Assembly: GCA_916048095.2 (NCBI GenBank)
Contig: OU696570.1
Location: 13,129,020 to 13,193,019, forward strand
Reading direction: 5' to 3'
Length of the DNA stretch: 64,000 nt
Source of the DNA: Sacculina carcini
Taxonomy: Eukaryota > Arthropoda > Thecostraca > Sacculinidae
The stretch's first letter is position 1; each line of letters opens with the position of its first letter. The position numbers and the translations under genes are program-made. Below the pieces are notes generated by a model. It made no database searches. It was not told the origin of the DNA and was given only the letters and a program-made list of their open reading frames with translations. Of the stretch, positions 47,556 to 58,002 are shown one piece after another.

Positions 47556-47689
47556 GAGCTCAAGGTCAATTTATAAACACACTACTGTTGTTCACTACAC
47601 TGGAATATTACTGGGCGCGTTGTTACACTGAAACTAAGGTCGCATAAGCACGTCCGACCACAACCACGGTTCACACACGAATGTATGTG

Positions 47690-47810
47690 AGTGTTACTTG
47701 AACGTACAATTTGTGAATGTTGTTTCAATGTTGAATGTATTAATTTGGTCTCAATATGGACCGTGTGAATGTTGTTTGAATGTGGAATGTTTGAATGTTT
47801 GTTTACATGT
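47690..47810. repeat. Degenerate GAATGTTG-type repeat, intron 17
   Basis: Same unit type as 39700-39962. It continues the pre-insertion sequence on the far side of the LINE. Confidence 0.6.
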
Positions 47811-47838
47811 GTGTGTGTGTTATGTTTTTGAAGTGCAG

Positions 47839-47969
47839 TTTCGTGTTGAATCGATGATGTTACGGCTGGCTCGGCCGCGCGAGCTGGTGCCTGTCACACC
47901 GTCCGTACAACAGCGATCCACTGCGCGCGCGCCCGAGTGTATTCCGCTGGTTCTGGAGCCAGAGTCCAA
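47839..47969 (+). CDS. REV3L: REV3L exon 18
   Basis: Acceptor TTTTTGAAGTGCAG. FRVESMMLRLARPRELVPVT then PSVQQRSTARAPECIPLVLE matches REV3 (YRVESMMLRIAKPMNYIPVTPSVQQR...). Donor TCCAA|GTGAGA, phase 2. Confidence 0.96.
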
Positions 47970-47980
47970 GTGAGACTGGT

Positions 47981-47981
<1 letters not shown>

Positions 47982-48032
<51 letters not shown>

Positions 48033-48041
48033 TACACACAC
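47982..48041. repeat. (CA)n tract at exon 18 donor
   Basis: Starts 12 bases after the donor; complementary to the TG tract ending 3 bases before the exon 19 acceptor. Confidence 0.95.
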
Positions 48042-48224
48042 AGAACTTGAACTATCAGCCGAGACTGGAAAAGCTAAAATCGGCCAGATTGGAACAGAGG
48101 CGAAAAAGGGGTCAGACATAATTTGTGTTATGTTTTTCAGTTTTCTACTCGGTTCTGTTCAATGATTTGCAATGATTTGGTATGTGTGTGCGTGCTTTTG
48201 TTTCTGCAATCTCCTGAAATGGTA

Positions 48225-48225
<1 letters not shown>

Positions 48226-48303
<78 letters not shown>
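48226..48303. repeat. (AT)n microsatellite, intron 18
   Basis: Pure AT run of about 78 bases, self-complementary, lying inside the CA...TG pair of intron 18. Confidence 0.97.
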
Positions 48304-48306
<3 letters not shown>

Positions 48307-48662
48307 GAAGATACGTTTATGGAAATGTATGTGTAATATCACGAGAGAGGTGGGCTTGGAGCTGGTGAAAGGCGTGCAGTGAGCCAATTGTGTGCGTGTG
48401 TGTGTAATAATAATAATAATAATAATAATTGCGTGTATTGTAATCGCCCGTAATGCGCTTTTCATTGCAATTTCATCCACACTTCACGCACACTCTCATT
48501 CACTCATGGATACATATATACACTTACATACAACGACATGCATATATACAGGTATACATAGAATTAAACATGGAACTAAACACACACACACACACACACA
48601 TGCGAACATACTTTCATTCAGATATATGTGATAACATCAACTTGGCCGCATCGTAGTTGATT

Positions 48663-48666
<4 letters not shown>

Positions 48667-48751
<85 letters not shown>
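48667..48751. repeat. TG tract at exon 19 acceptor
   Basis: About 42 TG units directly before TCAG|G. Confidence 0.97.
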
Positions 48752-48752
<1 letters not shown>

Positions 48753-48754
48753 AG

Positions 48755-48868
48755 GATGTACACAGACCCGGTGGTTGTGTTGGACTTTCAGAGTCTCTAT
48801 CCGTCCATTATTATCGCCTACAATTACTGCTTCTCCACTTGTCTGGGTCGTGTGGACAACTTGCTGCA
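48755..48868 (+). CDS. REV3L: REV3L exon 19 (palm motif A)
   Basis: Encodes VVVLDFQSLYPSIIIAYNYC then FSTCLGRVDNLLQ. DFQSLYPS is family-B motif A with the first catalytic aspartate (near residue 3187). Almost identical to REV3 throughout. Enters in phase 2, leaves CA|GTAAGC in phase 2. Confidence 0.98.
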
Positions 48869-49754
48869 GTAAGCACTTCTGTGTGCACGCGCAACTTGTG
48901 CACGCGCATCCGTGTTTTATATAGTGTTTTATTAAATTTGTTAAACAAGTCTGTTCAAAGTGCCATAAATGCCCGATTTCGGTCAAGTTTTCACGTGTTT
49001 CCGTGTTTTCTTGGTTTTATATAAATATAAATTGAAAAGTATCGCAGGAAGAGCGCAGGGGGCTATTGAATTGCATCATGCGAATATTACACACTGCATC
49101 TGGAAAATTAAGAAACTGGAAGAGAGAGAGAGTGGTAGGAAGAGAGAGAGAGAGAGGATAAATATACTCACTCACAGTCGATCACGGATCACGGATCACA
49201 TACAGATGCTTGCAAATACAGATCATATTGAATAACAATTAGCGAAAAAACAATAAACAAACTGACTAGATTCCACACAAATTGTGGTATTATGACAGTT
49301 ATTATTATTATCAATATGTTTATTATTAAAGTCAGTGAAAAGGTGAAGTGGTTTTCTTACACAATATTTTGTAGTTAGTTAGTTATAATTAATTACTTTA
49401 TTTCAGATCAACATGTTGAGAGTAACTGATTATTACAGACATTTATAGCTGCATTATTATAAGTATTTACATAGCTTCATCTCTATAAATACAAATAGGC
49501 GCAAAGCTCATGTGCGTGTGTATGTGCGCTCGTGTGTAGGTGGGTGTGTGTAAGTGTATATATGTATATAAAAATAGCGTATATATGTTTATAAGTGTAG
49601 CGTGTGTATAAGTGTATAAAAATAGCGTATAAGTGTATATATGTATATAAAAATAGGTAAGTGTATGTGCATATGTATTTGTGTGTGTATGTATATATGT
49701 GTATTTTTGTTTGTGCGAATGTGTATATATGTGTGTGTGTGTGTATGTTTGGAG
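48869..49754. other. REV3L intron 19
   Basis: Contains a short GA-rich run (49122-49157) and mixed TG/TA repeats from 49500 up to the exon 20 acceptor; nothing else recognised. Confidence 0.6.
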
Positions 49755-49986
49755 GGCGGGCGGCGGGCCGTTCGGTTGCACGTGGCTGCACGTGGCGCCA
49801 CGTGTGTTGTCGTCCCTGCTGTCGGCCGACTGTGTTCACGTGGCGCCGTGCGGTGTGGCGTTTGTGGACGAACGGCGTCGGCGGCGGCGATTATGGCGAC
49901 ACAGTGGCGACAACGACAGACTGTCCATATCCTCTTCCGGCCTCTTGCCTGATATGCTGCATGAAATTCTGCAGACTCGTGTCATG
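49755..49986 (+). CDS. REV3L: REV3L exon 20
   Basis: Acceptor TATGTTTGGAG. FGCTWLHVAPRVL matches FGCTSLRVPPDLL; APCGVAFV and GLLPDMLHEILQTRVM match SPNGVAFV and GVLPRMLEEILKTRFM. Between them sit about 18 extra residues starting DERRRRRRLWRHSGDN. Donor GTCATG|GTACCG, phase 0. Confidence 0.93.
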
Positions 49987-50097
49987 GTACCGCACACATT
50001 ACTTTACGTTTAATTAAGTAGTTTAATTTTGTTTATGTAGCGCCCTACACCCACGCATACACACACATACACACACACATATACACACTTTGTTTGT

Positions 50098-50440
50098 GGA
50101 CTGCGTGTTGTAGTGGTTAGCACACCCGTCTCACAAGCGGGAAGACCGTGACTCAAAACCCGGCGGAGGACAATTTCATTAAGCGAATTCTATAATACAA
50201 CAGCCCCTGTCCACCCAGCAGAAAATGATGGTACCAGATATCAGTCATGTGTTGTGTCATGCATTCTGGGGAGGTGGCCCTCTCTAATACGTCTTACGTC
50301 CTTGTGGAGTCATAGCGTGGAGAGGATCGGTTCTGCGGTGACAGCGAGCTGCACGGGGCACACCTGTGTGTGTTCATAAGCTTCGGCTTCTTCCCGTGTA
50401 GCAGCTGTCAGTTGAGGCATTTAACCTTTAACTATTAACA
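50098..50440 (+). mobile_element. tRNA-derived SINE, copy 1
   Basis: Head (50098-50165) resembles a tRNA with A-box-like GTAGTGGTTAGCA, an anticodon-arm-like CTCACAAGCGGGAAG and a B-box-like GTGACTCAAAACCCGG. It is followed by a body containing CTGTCCACCCAGCAG and TGGTACCAGATATCAGTC. Copy 2 at 59729-60041 is about 85-90% alike by eye. It ends in a CA microsatellite. Confidence 0.85.
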
Positions 50441-50599
50441 CACACACACACACAAGTTGTGGTACGTTGTGTATGTTGTCCGTCTTAGAGTTATGCTACA
50501 TGTGCATTTTATGTCATGTGACTTGCTTCTATGTTTTCATATCGTTTACACTGTTTTCATGTTCAGCACTAACACATCAATAACCCACTCACAACGGTG

Positions 50600-50608
50600 A
50601 CGTTTGTG

Positions 50609-50641
<33 letters not shown>

Positions 50642-50840
50642 TCTTACTAGTTGTTCTTACTAGTTGTCTTCGCAGGAATGAGTCAGAGGCTCGTGACTCC
50701 CGCCTTCCAGTTGTCATATGTCTTCTTAAACAGTTGTGTCGTTGGTTGGTGTACTATGTCGCTTGGCAACCTATTCCATCTATCTACTGCTCTATTTGGG
50801 AAACTATATTTTTGGATGTCCTTTTTAATCTGTGTGTGTG
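50600..50840 (-). mobile_element. CR1-like LINE 3' relic (intron 20)
   Basis: On the minus strand the segment encodes KYSFPNRAVDRWNRLPSDIV followed by FKKTYDNWKAG, the usual C-terminal end of CR1-group LINEs. The element end (ACTAGTAAGAA) runs directly into a CA/TG microsatellite. Related copies: 20431-20645 and 60108-60290. Confidence 0.7.
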
Positions 50841-51636
50841 TGTGTGTGTGTGTGCGTGGGTGTGCATTTTTGTGTTTTTGAGTATGTAAACGTGAGTGTA
50901 TGTTCGTGATTGTGCGTATATGTACTTATCTATATGTCTGTTATATGTCTGTTTTGTGTGTGTGTGTGGGTGTGTGTTTATTGTTTATTTATTGTTTATT
51001 GAGTTTATTGCCAATTCCATCAAACAATAACATTGCAAAATTCAACACAAAACATTAGGCTAGTGCCTGTCAAGCGGACTTTTAGACAGGCATTGATAAA
51101 TAATTGAACGTGATACAGCGAAATATTGTCAAACGTTAACAGTTAACATAAACAGATAAAATAAACGGACACATTTAGACACACAAAAAATTATCCACAT
51201 ATATCATCACCTATATAACCATTCATACCATAATAATCTCGCTTATGTAGCCATAAATTCACAACTTTCATATACATTTAATCAAAGTGAAAAAAGAGAC
51301 AAAATGGGGAAAGTGACAAAATTCCCGACGTTTATCGCATATTTGCTAGCACATTAAAATTTATATTTCCTCACACGAAAGCCACACATATATATTTTCA
51401 CACCAAATACCCCCAGCAGCATGCACTTACATACATACAATCACCTTCGTACGTACACATACGCAAATACGCGTGCAACAATAACATACACAACAACAAT
51501 AACACACACAAGCACTTAATCTCACGTACAGGACAAATTATATTATTATAAGACAATATCAAGGCGGAAAGAAAGACGCAACTCAATACCCAACAACATA
51601 CCCAATGTTCCAATTAACTTGCTATACCCAGATTTG

Positions 51637-51927
51637 TCACTCTCCGCTCTGCAAAGTATAGAGGTGTTTTTTAATATATCGCTTGAATGTGTCAACTGAC
51701 ATGAAGTAGCATTGGGATTTTATCCAGTTGGGTAAGGAGTTCCAAACTTCTGGTCCACGATATATAATAGAGTTTTTATACAGTGATGTTCTGTAGCTCG
51801 GAATTTTTAAGTCAAGGTTGTTCCTTCTCGTGGATTGTTGATGCCTCTGTACGTGAAATATACTTTCGTTACACTTCATTGATCTGAACACCCTTAGTAA
51901 TAGGAAAAATTTGTGTACATACTTCAT
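51637..51927 (-). pseudogene. LINE C-terminus in shifted frame
   Basis: KYVHKFFLLLRVFRSMKC..., then IPSYRTSLYKNSIIYRGPEV and WNSLPNWIKSQ, is the expected C-terminal continuation of the 51924-54431 protein, but one frame over. A single-base change near 51925 probably separates them; the ATGA overlap could be coincidence. Confidence 0.75.
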
Positions 51928-54431
51928 TTTGAGTACTTTAAATACTTATGTTCACTAAATACTATTTTGGTAGTTTCTGCTCTTCTCATGAACGACATTA
52001 TCCGTAGCATGCGCTTTTGTACAACACTCAATTTTTCTGTAAATGAAGGCCATGTACATCCCCAAATTGAAATACAATAGATTAATTTGGAATAGAATAA
52101 GCAATAGTATAATGACAAAAGCGCATCATGTGTTAGACTGTATCTCGTACGGTAGATGATTCCAGCTATTTTCGATAATGTTGTAGAGAGCGAGTCAATG
52201 TGATCTTTCCAATTTAAATTATCATCTACTGTTACACCCAAAAATTTGGTTGCATGTACTCTCTGAATAATTTCACCATCCACCTTTACTGCACCTATAC
52301 AATGTGACAACGATCGATTTTGGAATAACATTAACTGTGTCTTTTTTACGTTTAGTTTCAGCTTGTTAGCTTTTATCCAATTGTAGATTTTGTCTAACAC
52401 TGAAGAAAGTTTAGCATGCAGATTGTGTATATTTCTGTCCGAGATTACAATACTTGTGTCGTCTGCATAAATTGTGAAGTGTGCATCAGCACAATTAACA
52501 ATGTCATCGATGTAGATCAAGAACAATATGGGCCCTAATATGGAGCCCTGCGGGACACCATGTCTGATAATTTTTTGACTAGAACTTTCATTATTGCATG
52601 TTACATATTGAAATCGGTTAGATAAGTAACTATTCAGCAATTTGAGAGCATTACCTCTCACTCCAATATTTTGTAGCTTTTTCGACAGTATATTGTGATT
52701 TAATGAGTCGAACGCCTTTGATATATCCAGAAATGCGGCAGCTACATGCATTTTATTATCCATTTTATTGTTAATTTCAGATACAAAATGAAGAAGGGCT
52801 GTTTCAGTTGAGCGGTTTTTCCTGAACCCGAATTGAGATTTAGTTAATAAGCCATTTTTTTCTAAATAATCAGTCAATCTTTTTGCGATTGTTTTTTCGA
52901 AAATTTTGCTGAAAACTGGTAGAATCGATATTAATCTATAATTATTTACATCAGATTTCACACCCGATTTATGTAAGGGTAGAGATTTAGCAATCTTCAA
53001 CTTATCCGGGAAGACACCCTTGTACAAAGTCAAATTTATTATGTGACTTAGAGGAGTGGCTATGTGAATAGCAATCCGCTTCAAAATAGATGCAGGAATT
53101 TCATCATGACCAGCAGAGTTAGATTTTAATGAATTAATATATGATAGTACTTCTGATTCCGCGCAAGGATACAAATACATGGAGGACAATGTCGGTTGTT
53201 TGAGATAGGTGGTGAAGCTCGGTCCCGATATATTAGTGTTTTCATTTGTTTTGTCTATCAAGCCAGTGAAGTGCTTGTTGAAGGTTTCAGCTGTTTCCTT
53301 CTCTTCTACCTGGTCCAATTTTATATTTCTATTCATAGCACTTTCATTATTACCCAGAATAGTATTTAACACTTTCCACGTTTCTTTTGGGTTTCCCTGT
53401 TTAACTTTCAGCTGGTTTCTGAAAAATTCATTTTTGGCAGTTCTCAACGCTCCAGTCAGTATATTTCTATATCTTTTAAATCTCTCTTTATAGGTGAGCG
53501 GCCACTTATACGCTAGTCTGCTTAGTCTGTGCTTCTCTTTGATACAGTTTATTAATCCTGTGGATAAATAGCTTGATGCTTTCTTTGGTTTGAAGTACTT
53601 CAAAGGAAAATGACATTCAAACATTTCTCTGAAAGCGTCGGAGAACAAATCATATGCTTCATTAGGGCAAACTGATGACAATACATGATCCCACTTGAAA
53701 TCACTTAACTCATTGGAAAAAGATAATAAATTTTTTTGACCAAAGTCCCGTTTCAACAATTGTTTGGATTGACGCTCCATATGACTTTTCTTTTGGAAAT
53801 ACGACAGCACTATAAAATGATCTGATATATCACTCAATATAATGAGGTTGCGTGAGTTGTTCTCCCACTGGTTGGTCCATATATGGTCAATTATTGATGC
53901 TGAATCTTCGGTTACCCTCGTGGGTTTAGTTGTACATGACAATAAAGAAAAACTGAACATTAGTTCTGTAAATTCTTTCACTTGGTAATTTGAGCCGCCG
54001 ATATTTATGTTCCAATCACCAAACAAATAAATAGATTTAAATCTGTGAGAGAGAATGTAGTCAAATATATGATTAAGCTCGTCAATAAAATCAGAAAAGT
54101 TGCCACTTGGTGGACGATATACAGATGCGAGAAAGTGCTTCTGATCACCATAATTTAACTGAACACACACACATTCAAAGTGCGGCTTACTCGTGTTAAG
54201 GTCATTGATGGGCAATGACGACAGTTTTTCATTCACGATCATTGCTACCCCTCCTCCATGTCTATTTCGGTGCACTGAATACATATTATATTTAGGTATC
54301 TTGTACAGAGGGGCAATTTCGGCGTCTAGTCTGGTCTCTGAGAAACCGACCACGTCAAAATTTACTTTGCCAAAGTTTAATATGGTATCCACGAAACTTT
54401 GCAGATTGGAAGCAACGCTGGCAATATTCAA
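51924..54431 (-). CDS. LINE endonuclease / reverse transcriptase (truncated)
   Basis: 835 residues. Endonuclease blocks: VVGFSETRLD, GGGVAMIV, ASVYRPPSG, YLFGDWNINI and SDISDHFIVL. Reverse transcriptase: AGHDEIPASILKRIA, NNYRLISILPVFSKIFEK, KSQFGFRKNRSTETALLHFV, FLDISKAFDSLNHNIL, HGVPQGSILGPILFLIYIDD and the catalytic IYADDTSIV. These fit the Jockey/CR1/L2 group. The frame stops at 51924, where homology continues in another frame. Confidence 0.9.
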   Translation of the reverse strand: MNIASVASNLQSFVDTILNFGKVNFDVVGFSETRLDAEIAPLYKIPKYNMYSVHRNRHGGGVAMIVNEKLSSLPINDLNTSKPHFECVCVQLNYGDQKHFLASVYRPPSGNFSDFIDELNHIFDYILSHRFKSIYLFGDWNINIGGSNYQVKEFTELMFSFSLLSCTTKPTRVTEDSASIIDHIWTNQWENNSRNLIILSDISDHFIVLSYFQKKSHMERQSKQLLKRDFGQKNLLSFSNELSDFKWDHVLSSVCPNEAYDLFSDAFREMFECHFPLKYFKPKKASSYLSTGLINCIKEKHRLSRLAYKWPLTYKERFKRYRNILTGALRTAKNEFFRNQLKVKQGNPKETWKVLNTILGNNESAMNRNIKLDQVEEKETAETFNKHFTGLIDKTNENTNISGPSFTTYLKQPTLSSMYLYPCAESEVLSYINSLKSNSAGHDEIPASILKRIAIHIATPLSHIINLTLYKGVFPDKLKIAKSLPLHKSGVKSDVNNYRLISILPVFSKIFEKTIAKRLTDYLEKNGLLTKSQFGFRKNRSTETALLHFVSEINNKMDNKMHVAAAFLDISKAFDSLNHNILSKKLQNIGVRGNALKLLNSYLSNRFQYVTCNNESSSQKIIRHGVPQGSILGPILFLIYIDDIVNCADAHFTIYADDTSIVISDRNIHNLHAKLSSVLDKIYNWIKANKLKLNVKKTQLMLFQNRSLSHCIGAVKVDGEIIQRVHATKFLGVTVDDNLNWKDHIDSLSTTLSKIAGIIYRTRYSLTHDALLSLYYCLFYSKLIYCISIWGCTWPSFTEKLSVVQKRMLRIMSFMRRAETTKIVFSEHKYLKYSK

Positions 54432-54655
54432 AGTCGCAATAGAGAACTCTGATCTTTCGTTATATCTGTCATTGACGCTAGTGTATGAGTCTACTTCACG
54501 TGTAACTATTTGCTTATCTGAGATAGTGACATAGCTTGATTCAGGGACATTTTTGGCATTAAAAGAAGAAATGTGTATGTAGGTGAGTGTGTGTGTTCGT
54601 GATTGTGTATGTGTATGACTCTTGTGCTTGTGTGTGTGTGAGTGTGTGTGTGTGT

Positions 54656-54725
54656 GTGTGAGCGCTTTTGAGACCCTCGGGTGAAAAGCGCGATATAAAT
54701 GTCTTAATGTAATGTAATGTAATGT
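54656..54725 (+). repeat. L2-like 3' tail between TG tracts
   Basis: GAGCGCTTTTGAGACCCTCGG then GTGAAAAGCGCGATATAAATG and repeated AATGT, as at 3711 and 57137 (inverted). TG tracts border both sides. Confidence 0.65.
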
Positions 54726-54751
54726 GTGTGTATGTGTGTGTGTGTGTGCAG

Positions 54752-54895
54752 GTGAAATCAGCCATGAAGTGCGTGCAGCCGGATTCAGCCGTGTGGCGTC
54801 AGCTGAACTTCAAGCAGCTCGGACTCAAGCTGATAGCCAACGTTACTTACGGCTACACCTCGGCCAATTTTTCCGGTCGCATGCCTTGCATTGAG
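54752..54895 (+). CDS. REV3L: REV3L exon 21 (palm motif B)
   Basis: Acceptor TGTGTGTGCAG. FKQLGLKLIANVTYGYTSAN then FSGRMPCIE is the family-B KxxxNxxYG nucleotide-binding motif, near-identical to REV3. The preceding KSAMKCVQPDSAVWRQLN is variable. Donor GAG|GTATGT, phase 0. Confidence 0.98.
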
Positions 54896-55198
54896 GTATG
54901 TGGTATACATACCCCTGAGGTATGGGGTATACATACATGTCCATCGCCTTGTGTGTGTGTGTGTGCGTGTGTGTTTGTGTGTGTGCAATGTGGCTACAAT
55001 GCATTCACATTCTGTGTGATTCGTGTGAGGTTTGCGTTATGCCGAAGTTACACCGTGTTCTAACTGAATGTCTATCGTTTCAATTTCACAAGTCGAATTT
55101 TCACCCGAGTCTATTCATGCGTCGTCGTCGATGTGTGTGTTTGTGGGTTTAGTTTTTCCCTATTCTTATCTAGCGTTTATGCTATCACATGTAATTTT

Positions 55199-55274
<76 letters not shown>
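55199..55274. repeat. (CA)n microsatellite, intron 21
   Basis: Pure CA run of about 76 bases, directly followed by the dispersed 65-bp segment. Confidence 0.97.
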
Positions 55275-55275
<1 letters not shown>

Positions 55276-55278
<3 letters not shown>

Positions 55279-55341
55279 AGCAGCAGCAATAATGTCCTGT
55301 GGTTGTTGCGACTGACAGCCATCGCATTGATGAAGATGAAT
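55276..55341 (+). repeat. 65-bp dispersed segment, copy 2
   Basis: TTGAGCAGCAGCAATA...CGCATTGATGAAGAT, as at 13345-13411. Confidence 0.6.
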
Positions 55342-55563
55342 CACTGATGTGTATGCAAACATGTATGTATGTATAAGTGTATAAGTGTTCGTGTATGTGT
55401 TGTGCGTGTATAATTGTTCATATATCTATATATTGATCGTAAATGTCCATCAGGAGCTTCGGCTTAATGGACATGCACCACATATATTGCTTTATCTTTC
55501 TTTATTGTGTACATGTTATGATGAGTGGCAAATATATTTACGTTACTTTACTTTACTTTACAC

Positions 55564-55602
<39 letters not shown>

Positions 55603-55924
55603 TATGTTGATAAGACCGTCTTATTTCGATGCAATTCATGTAAATTGCATATACTTAAATGCAGTGTCTCGTGTTGTTTCATATATAGTCTCGATATGAT
55701 TTTCGTTGTTTGCTACATGATTTGTCCATTGAAGTATATAAATATCACACACACAAATGAGCACATTCACATGATTGTACAACTGAATGCACTCTACACT
55801 ATCCGTTCGTCCAAGAGCGACGGCTCGACGAATCGTTGCCTTATTAATCTGTGTTTACTGTATAACTTGTTTTGTTGTCTATGTGTGGCAATACATCAAA
55901 TTGACAAAATTGACAAATTGACAG

Positions 55925-56053
55925 GTGGGCGACAGTGTGGTTAGCAAGGCTCGAGAAATTCTGCAGCGCGCCATTCGTCTGATTGAGCGACATGCTACTT
56001 GGAATGCCCGGGTGGTTTATGGCGATACAGACTCTTTGTTTGTGCTGCTCAAG
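55925..56053 (+). CDS. REV3L: REV3L exon 22 (palm motif C)
   Basis: Acceptor AAATTGACAG. VVYGDTDSLFVLLK contains the DTD metal-binding pair of family-B polymerases (near residues 3374 and 3376). VGDSVVSKAREILQRAIRL matches VGDSIVHKARETLERAIKL. Donor CTCAAG|GTAATA, phase 0. Confidence 0.98.
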
Positions 56054-56139
56054 GTAATACACTCCCGTCTGTGTTTATTATAATAATTATTATTATTATG
56101 ATTTGCGCTCTTCTAATGCATTGATGCGTAACCTGTCGG

Positions 56140-56168
56140 AAATTCCCCCCACTGGTGGGGAATTTCGT
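56140..56168. repeat. Short perfect hairpin, intron 22
   Basis: AAATTCCCC...GGGGAATTT inverted repeat with a loop of under ten bases. Confidence 0.7.
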
Positions 56169-56419
56169 TTATTTTAGTTGCTAGTTGTTAGTTATTAGTT
56201 ATTAGTTGTTAGTTATTTTAGTTTGTGTTGTTGTTACTTATTGAATCATATTTATATTTATTGTTGGATGTTTCTTATTGAATCATATGTATTGTTCTTG
56301 ATTGTTATTTATTACTTATTTATTAATATTTATTCTTATTTATTGATGGCTGTTATTTACTGAATCACATATTTATTGTTGATTGTTATTATTTATTGAG
56401 GAACGTGGGCGGAGTGACA

Positions 56420-56615
56420 TTATGGATTGTTATCGGATGATGGTTTATTATTTATTGTTATTTATTTATTATTTTCTTTCCAACTCTCTTTCTAGACTTT
56501 TTTCTCTTCGAACTCTCTTTCTCTCTGAATCTTTTGGGCGCTTCCGGTACATGGGGCCACCTTAGGGTGGTAATAGTGCTTGCACTCTTCCCATGCTACT
56601 GGATTTGCCTGTAAT
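56420..56615 (-). repeat. Dispersed repeat copy 3, intron 22
   Basis: Reverse complement of 63180-63375, nearly end to end, including GGTGGTAATAGTGCTTGCA and ATCGGATGATGG. ATA trinucleotides abut its start. Confidence 0.75.
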
Positions 56616-56962
56616 TAATAATAATAATAATAATAATAGTTGATTTCCTGACATTTGATTTAGTAGGACAACTGAATTTATTGGATTTATCAGCGCTGTT
56701 GTGGAAAATGAAGAGTTGGCTCATTAAGAAGTGGGGAATCAGAGAGAAAAGGTTACAAACCACACTCTTCTAGTGTCTGTCGGCAATTTCTCAATTATGC
56801 ATTTCCTCTTTTTGTCTTTTTTGTTTGTTTGTTGTTTGCGCCAATTTCGCTTCTCATGTCTGTTTTCTTTTACTTATTTTGACATCTCCATGCTTTTTCG
56901 TGCTTTTTTTCACAAGTGTGATTCAATACATAGTTCTCATTGGTTCACTGTGTCTGATTCAG

Positions 56963-57082
56963 GGCCGCACTCGGGACGATGCGTTTCGCCTCGGCGCTGA
57001 GATGGTCGCCGCAGTGACAGCTGATAATAGGCCGCCAATCAAGCTGAAGTTCGAAAAAGTCTACCAGCCGTGTATACTACAG
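56963..57082 (+). CDS. REV3L: REV3L exon 23
   Basis: Acceptor CTGATTCAG. RPPIKLKFEKVYQPCILQ matches PKPVKLKFEKVYLPCVLQ of REV3. The start GRTRDDAFRLGAEMVAAVTA corresponds to the helix after the DTD motif. Donor CTACAG|GTGTGG, phase 0. Confidence 0.97.
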
Positions 57083-57100
57083 GTGTGGCACTGTTAAATG

Positions 57101-57101
57101 C

Positions 57102-57133
<32 letters not shown>

Positions 57134-57234
57134 ATATACATACACATTACATTGCGTTACATTGATACATTTATATCGCGCTTTTCACCCGAGGGTCTCA
57201 AAAGCGCTCAAACACATACACTTACAAACAGACA

Positions 57235-57277
<43 letters not shown>

Positions 57278-57515
57278 ACACACACACATACACACACACA
57301 TACACATACTCAAGCACAAGAGTCATACACATAAACAATCACGAGCACACATACACACACAAAACAGACAAGTACATATACGCACAAACACAAACATACA
57401 CTCACGTTTACATACTCAAAAACACAAATATACACACACTTACACACATACATACATATTGAGTAACACAGACACACACGCACACACACACACATACACA
57501 CACATACTGTCGACT
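57101..57515. repeat. CA-rich tract near exon 23 donor
   Basis: CA runs start 18 bases after the donor and continue with interruptions for about 400 bases, enclosing an inverted L2-like tail (57137-57215). Confidence 0.9.
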
Positions 57516-57649
57516 TTGAATATTTTTTTCTCACAAATAATGCGAGGCACATTGGCAAAGAACACACTAAACTGGAAAAGATACAATATAAGCAAATATA
57601 TTACTATAATAGGATTATTGTTTTTGCATTTAAATTGGACTGATGTAAG

Positions 57650-58002
57650 CATCGGCGTAAATTTGTGTCGAGGCTCGGGAGGATGACAGTCATCATGTAT
57701 TAGTGTTAAAAGTTGACTCAGTTGGTCAATTGCATAGGACCCACAACTATTTTCAGTCTATTCAATTAAAACACACATACCACAATGAAAAGTGTATTGC
57801 GTATTGTAATTATTCACATATTTATAATTTCTTGCATTGTTGGCCTATTGTCATTTGGCTTCTATGCTAATTTTGATGATAATATACCCAATGAACTTAA
57901 GTCAGCAGAATTCTCGGGGGTATAATTGCATATTCATACCCCCCAGCCAATTTGTCGGGGGTATATATATACCCCCGAACCCCCCAAAGATTTACGCCCA
58001 TG
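57650..58002 (+). mobile_element. MITE, GGCGTAAAT family, copy 2
   Basis: Begins CATCGGCGTAAAT and ends ATTTACGCCCATG (terminal inverted repeats), flanked by a perfect 8-bp duplication GATGTAAG (57642-57649 and 58003-58010). Interior matches copy 1 (10114-10430) inverted, with an extra G/C-run hairpin near the end. No coding capacity. Confidence 0.85.

Larger units (their letters stand above)
41594..47695 (-). mobile_element. Full-length L1/Tx1-like LINE in REV3L intron 17
   Basis: A 14-bp direct repeat TGTATGTGAGTGTT flanks the element exactly (41594-41607 and 47682-47695). At the lower end is a pure 36-base T run, the poly(A) tail of a minus-strand element. ORF1 (46692-47555) and ORF2 (42177-45977) are both uninterrupted. 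Body about 6.07 kb (41608-47681). Perfect duplication, pure tail and intact ORFs indicate recent insertion, in antisense to REV3L. The ORF2 C-terminal CTFCKTHTETILHLFWSC finger fits the L1/Tx1 group. Confidence 0.93.
50975..54575 (-). mobile_element. 5'-truncated Jockey/CR1-group LINE (intron 20)
   Basis: Endonuclease and reverse transcriptase are encoded from about 54575 down to 51637, followed by about 600 bp of 3' UTR. It ends in an AATAAAC-type repeated tail (about 50985-51005 on the + strand as TTTATTG repeats). ORF1 is missing, the frame is open to the truncation point, and one frameshift is present. Both ends lie in TG repeats, so a target duplication cannot be read. Confidence 0.85.

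Noticed and set aside
50098..50170. Functional tRNA gene
   Set aside because: tRNA-like only at the promoter boxes; arms do not fold well, and it is joined to a repeated SINE body with a second copy.
51637..54431. Two separate host genes
   Set aside because: Endonuclease and reverse transcriptase motifs plus a frameshifted C-terminus show one degraded LINE.
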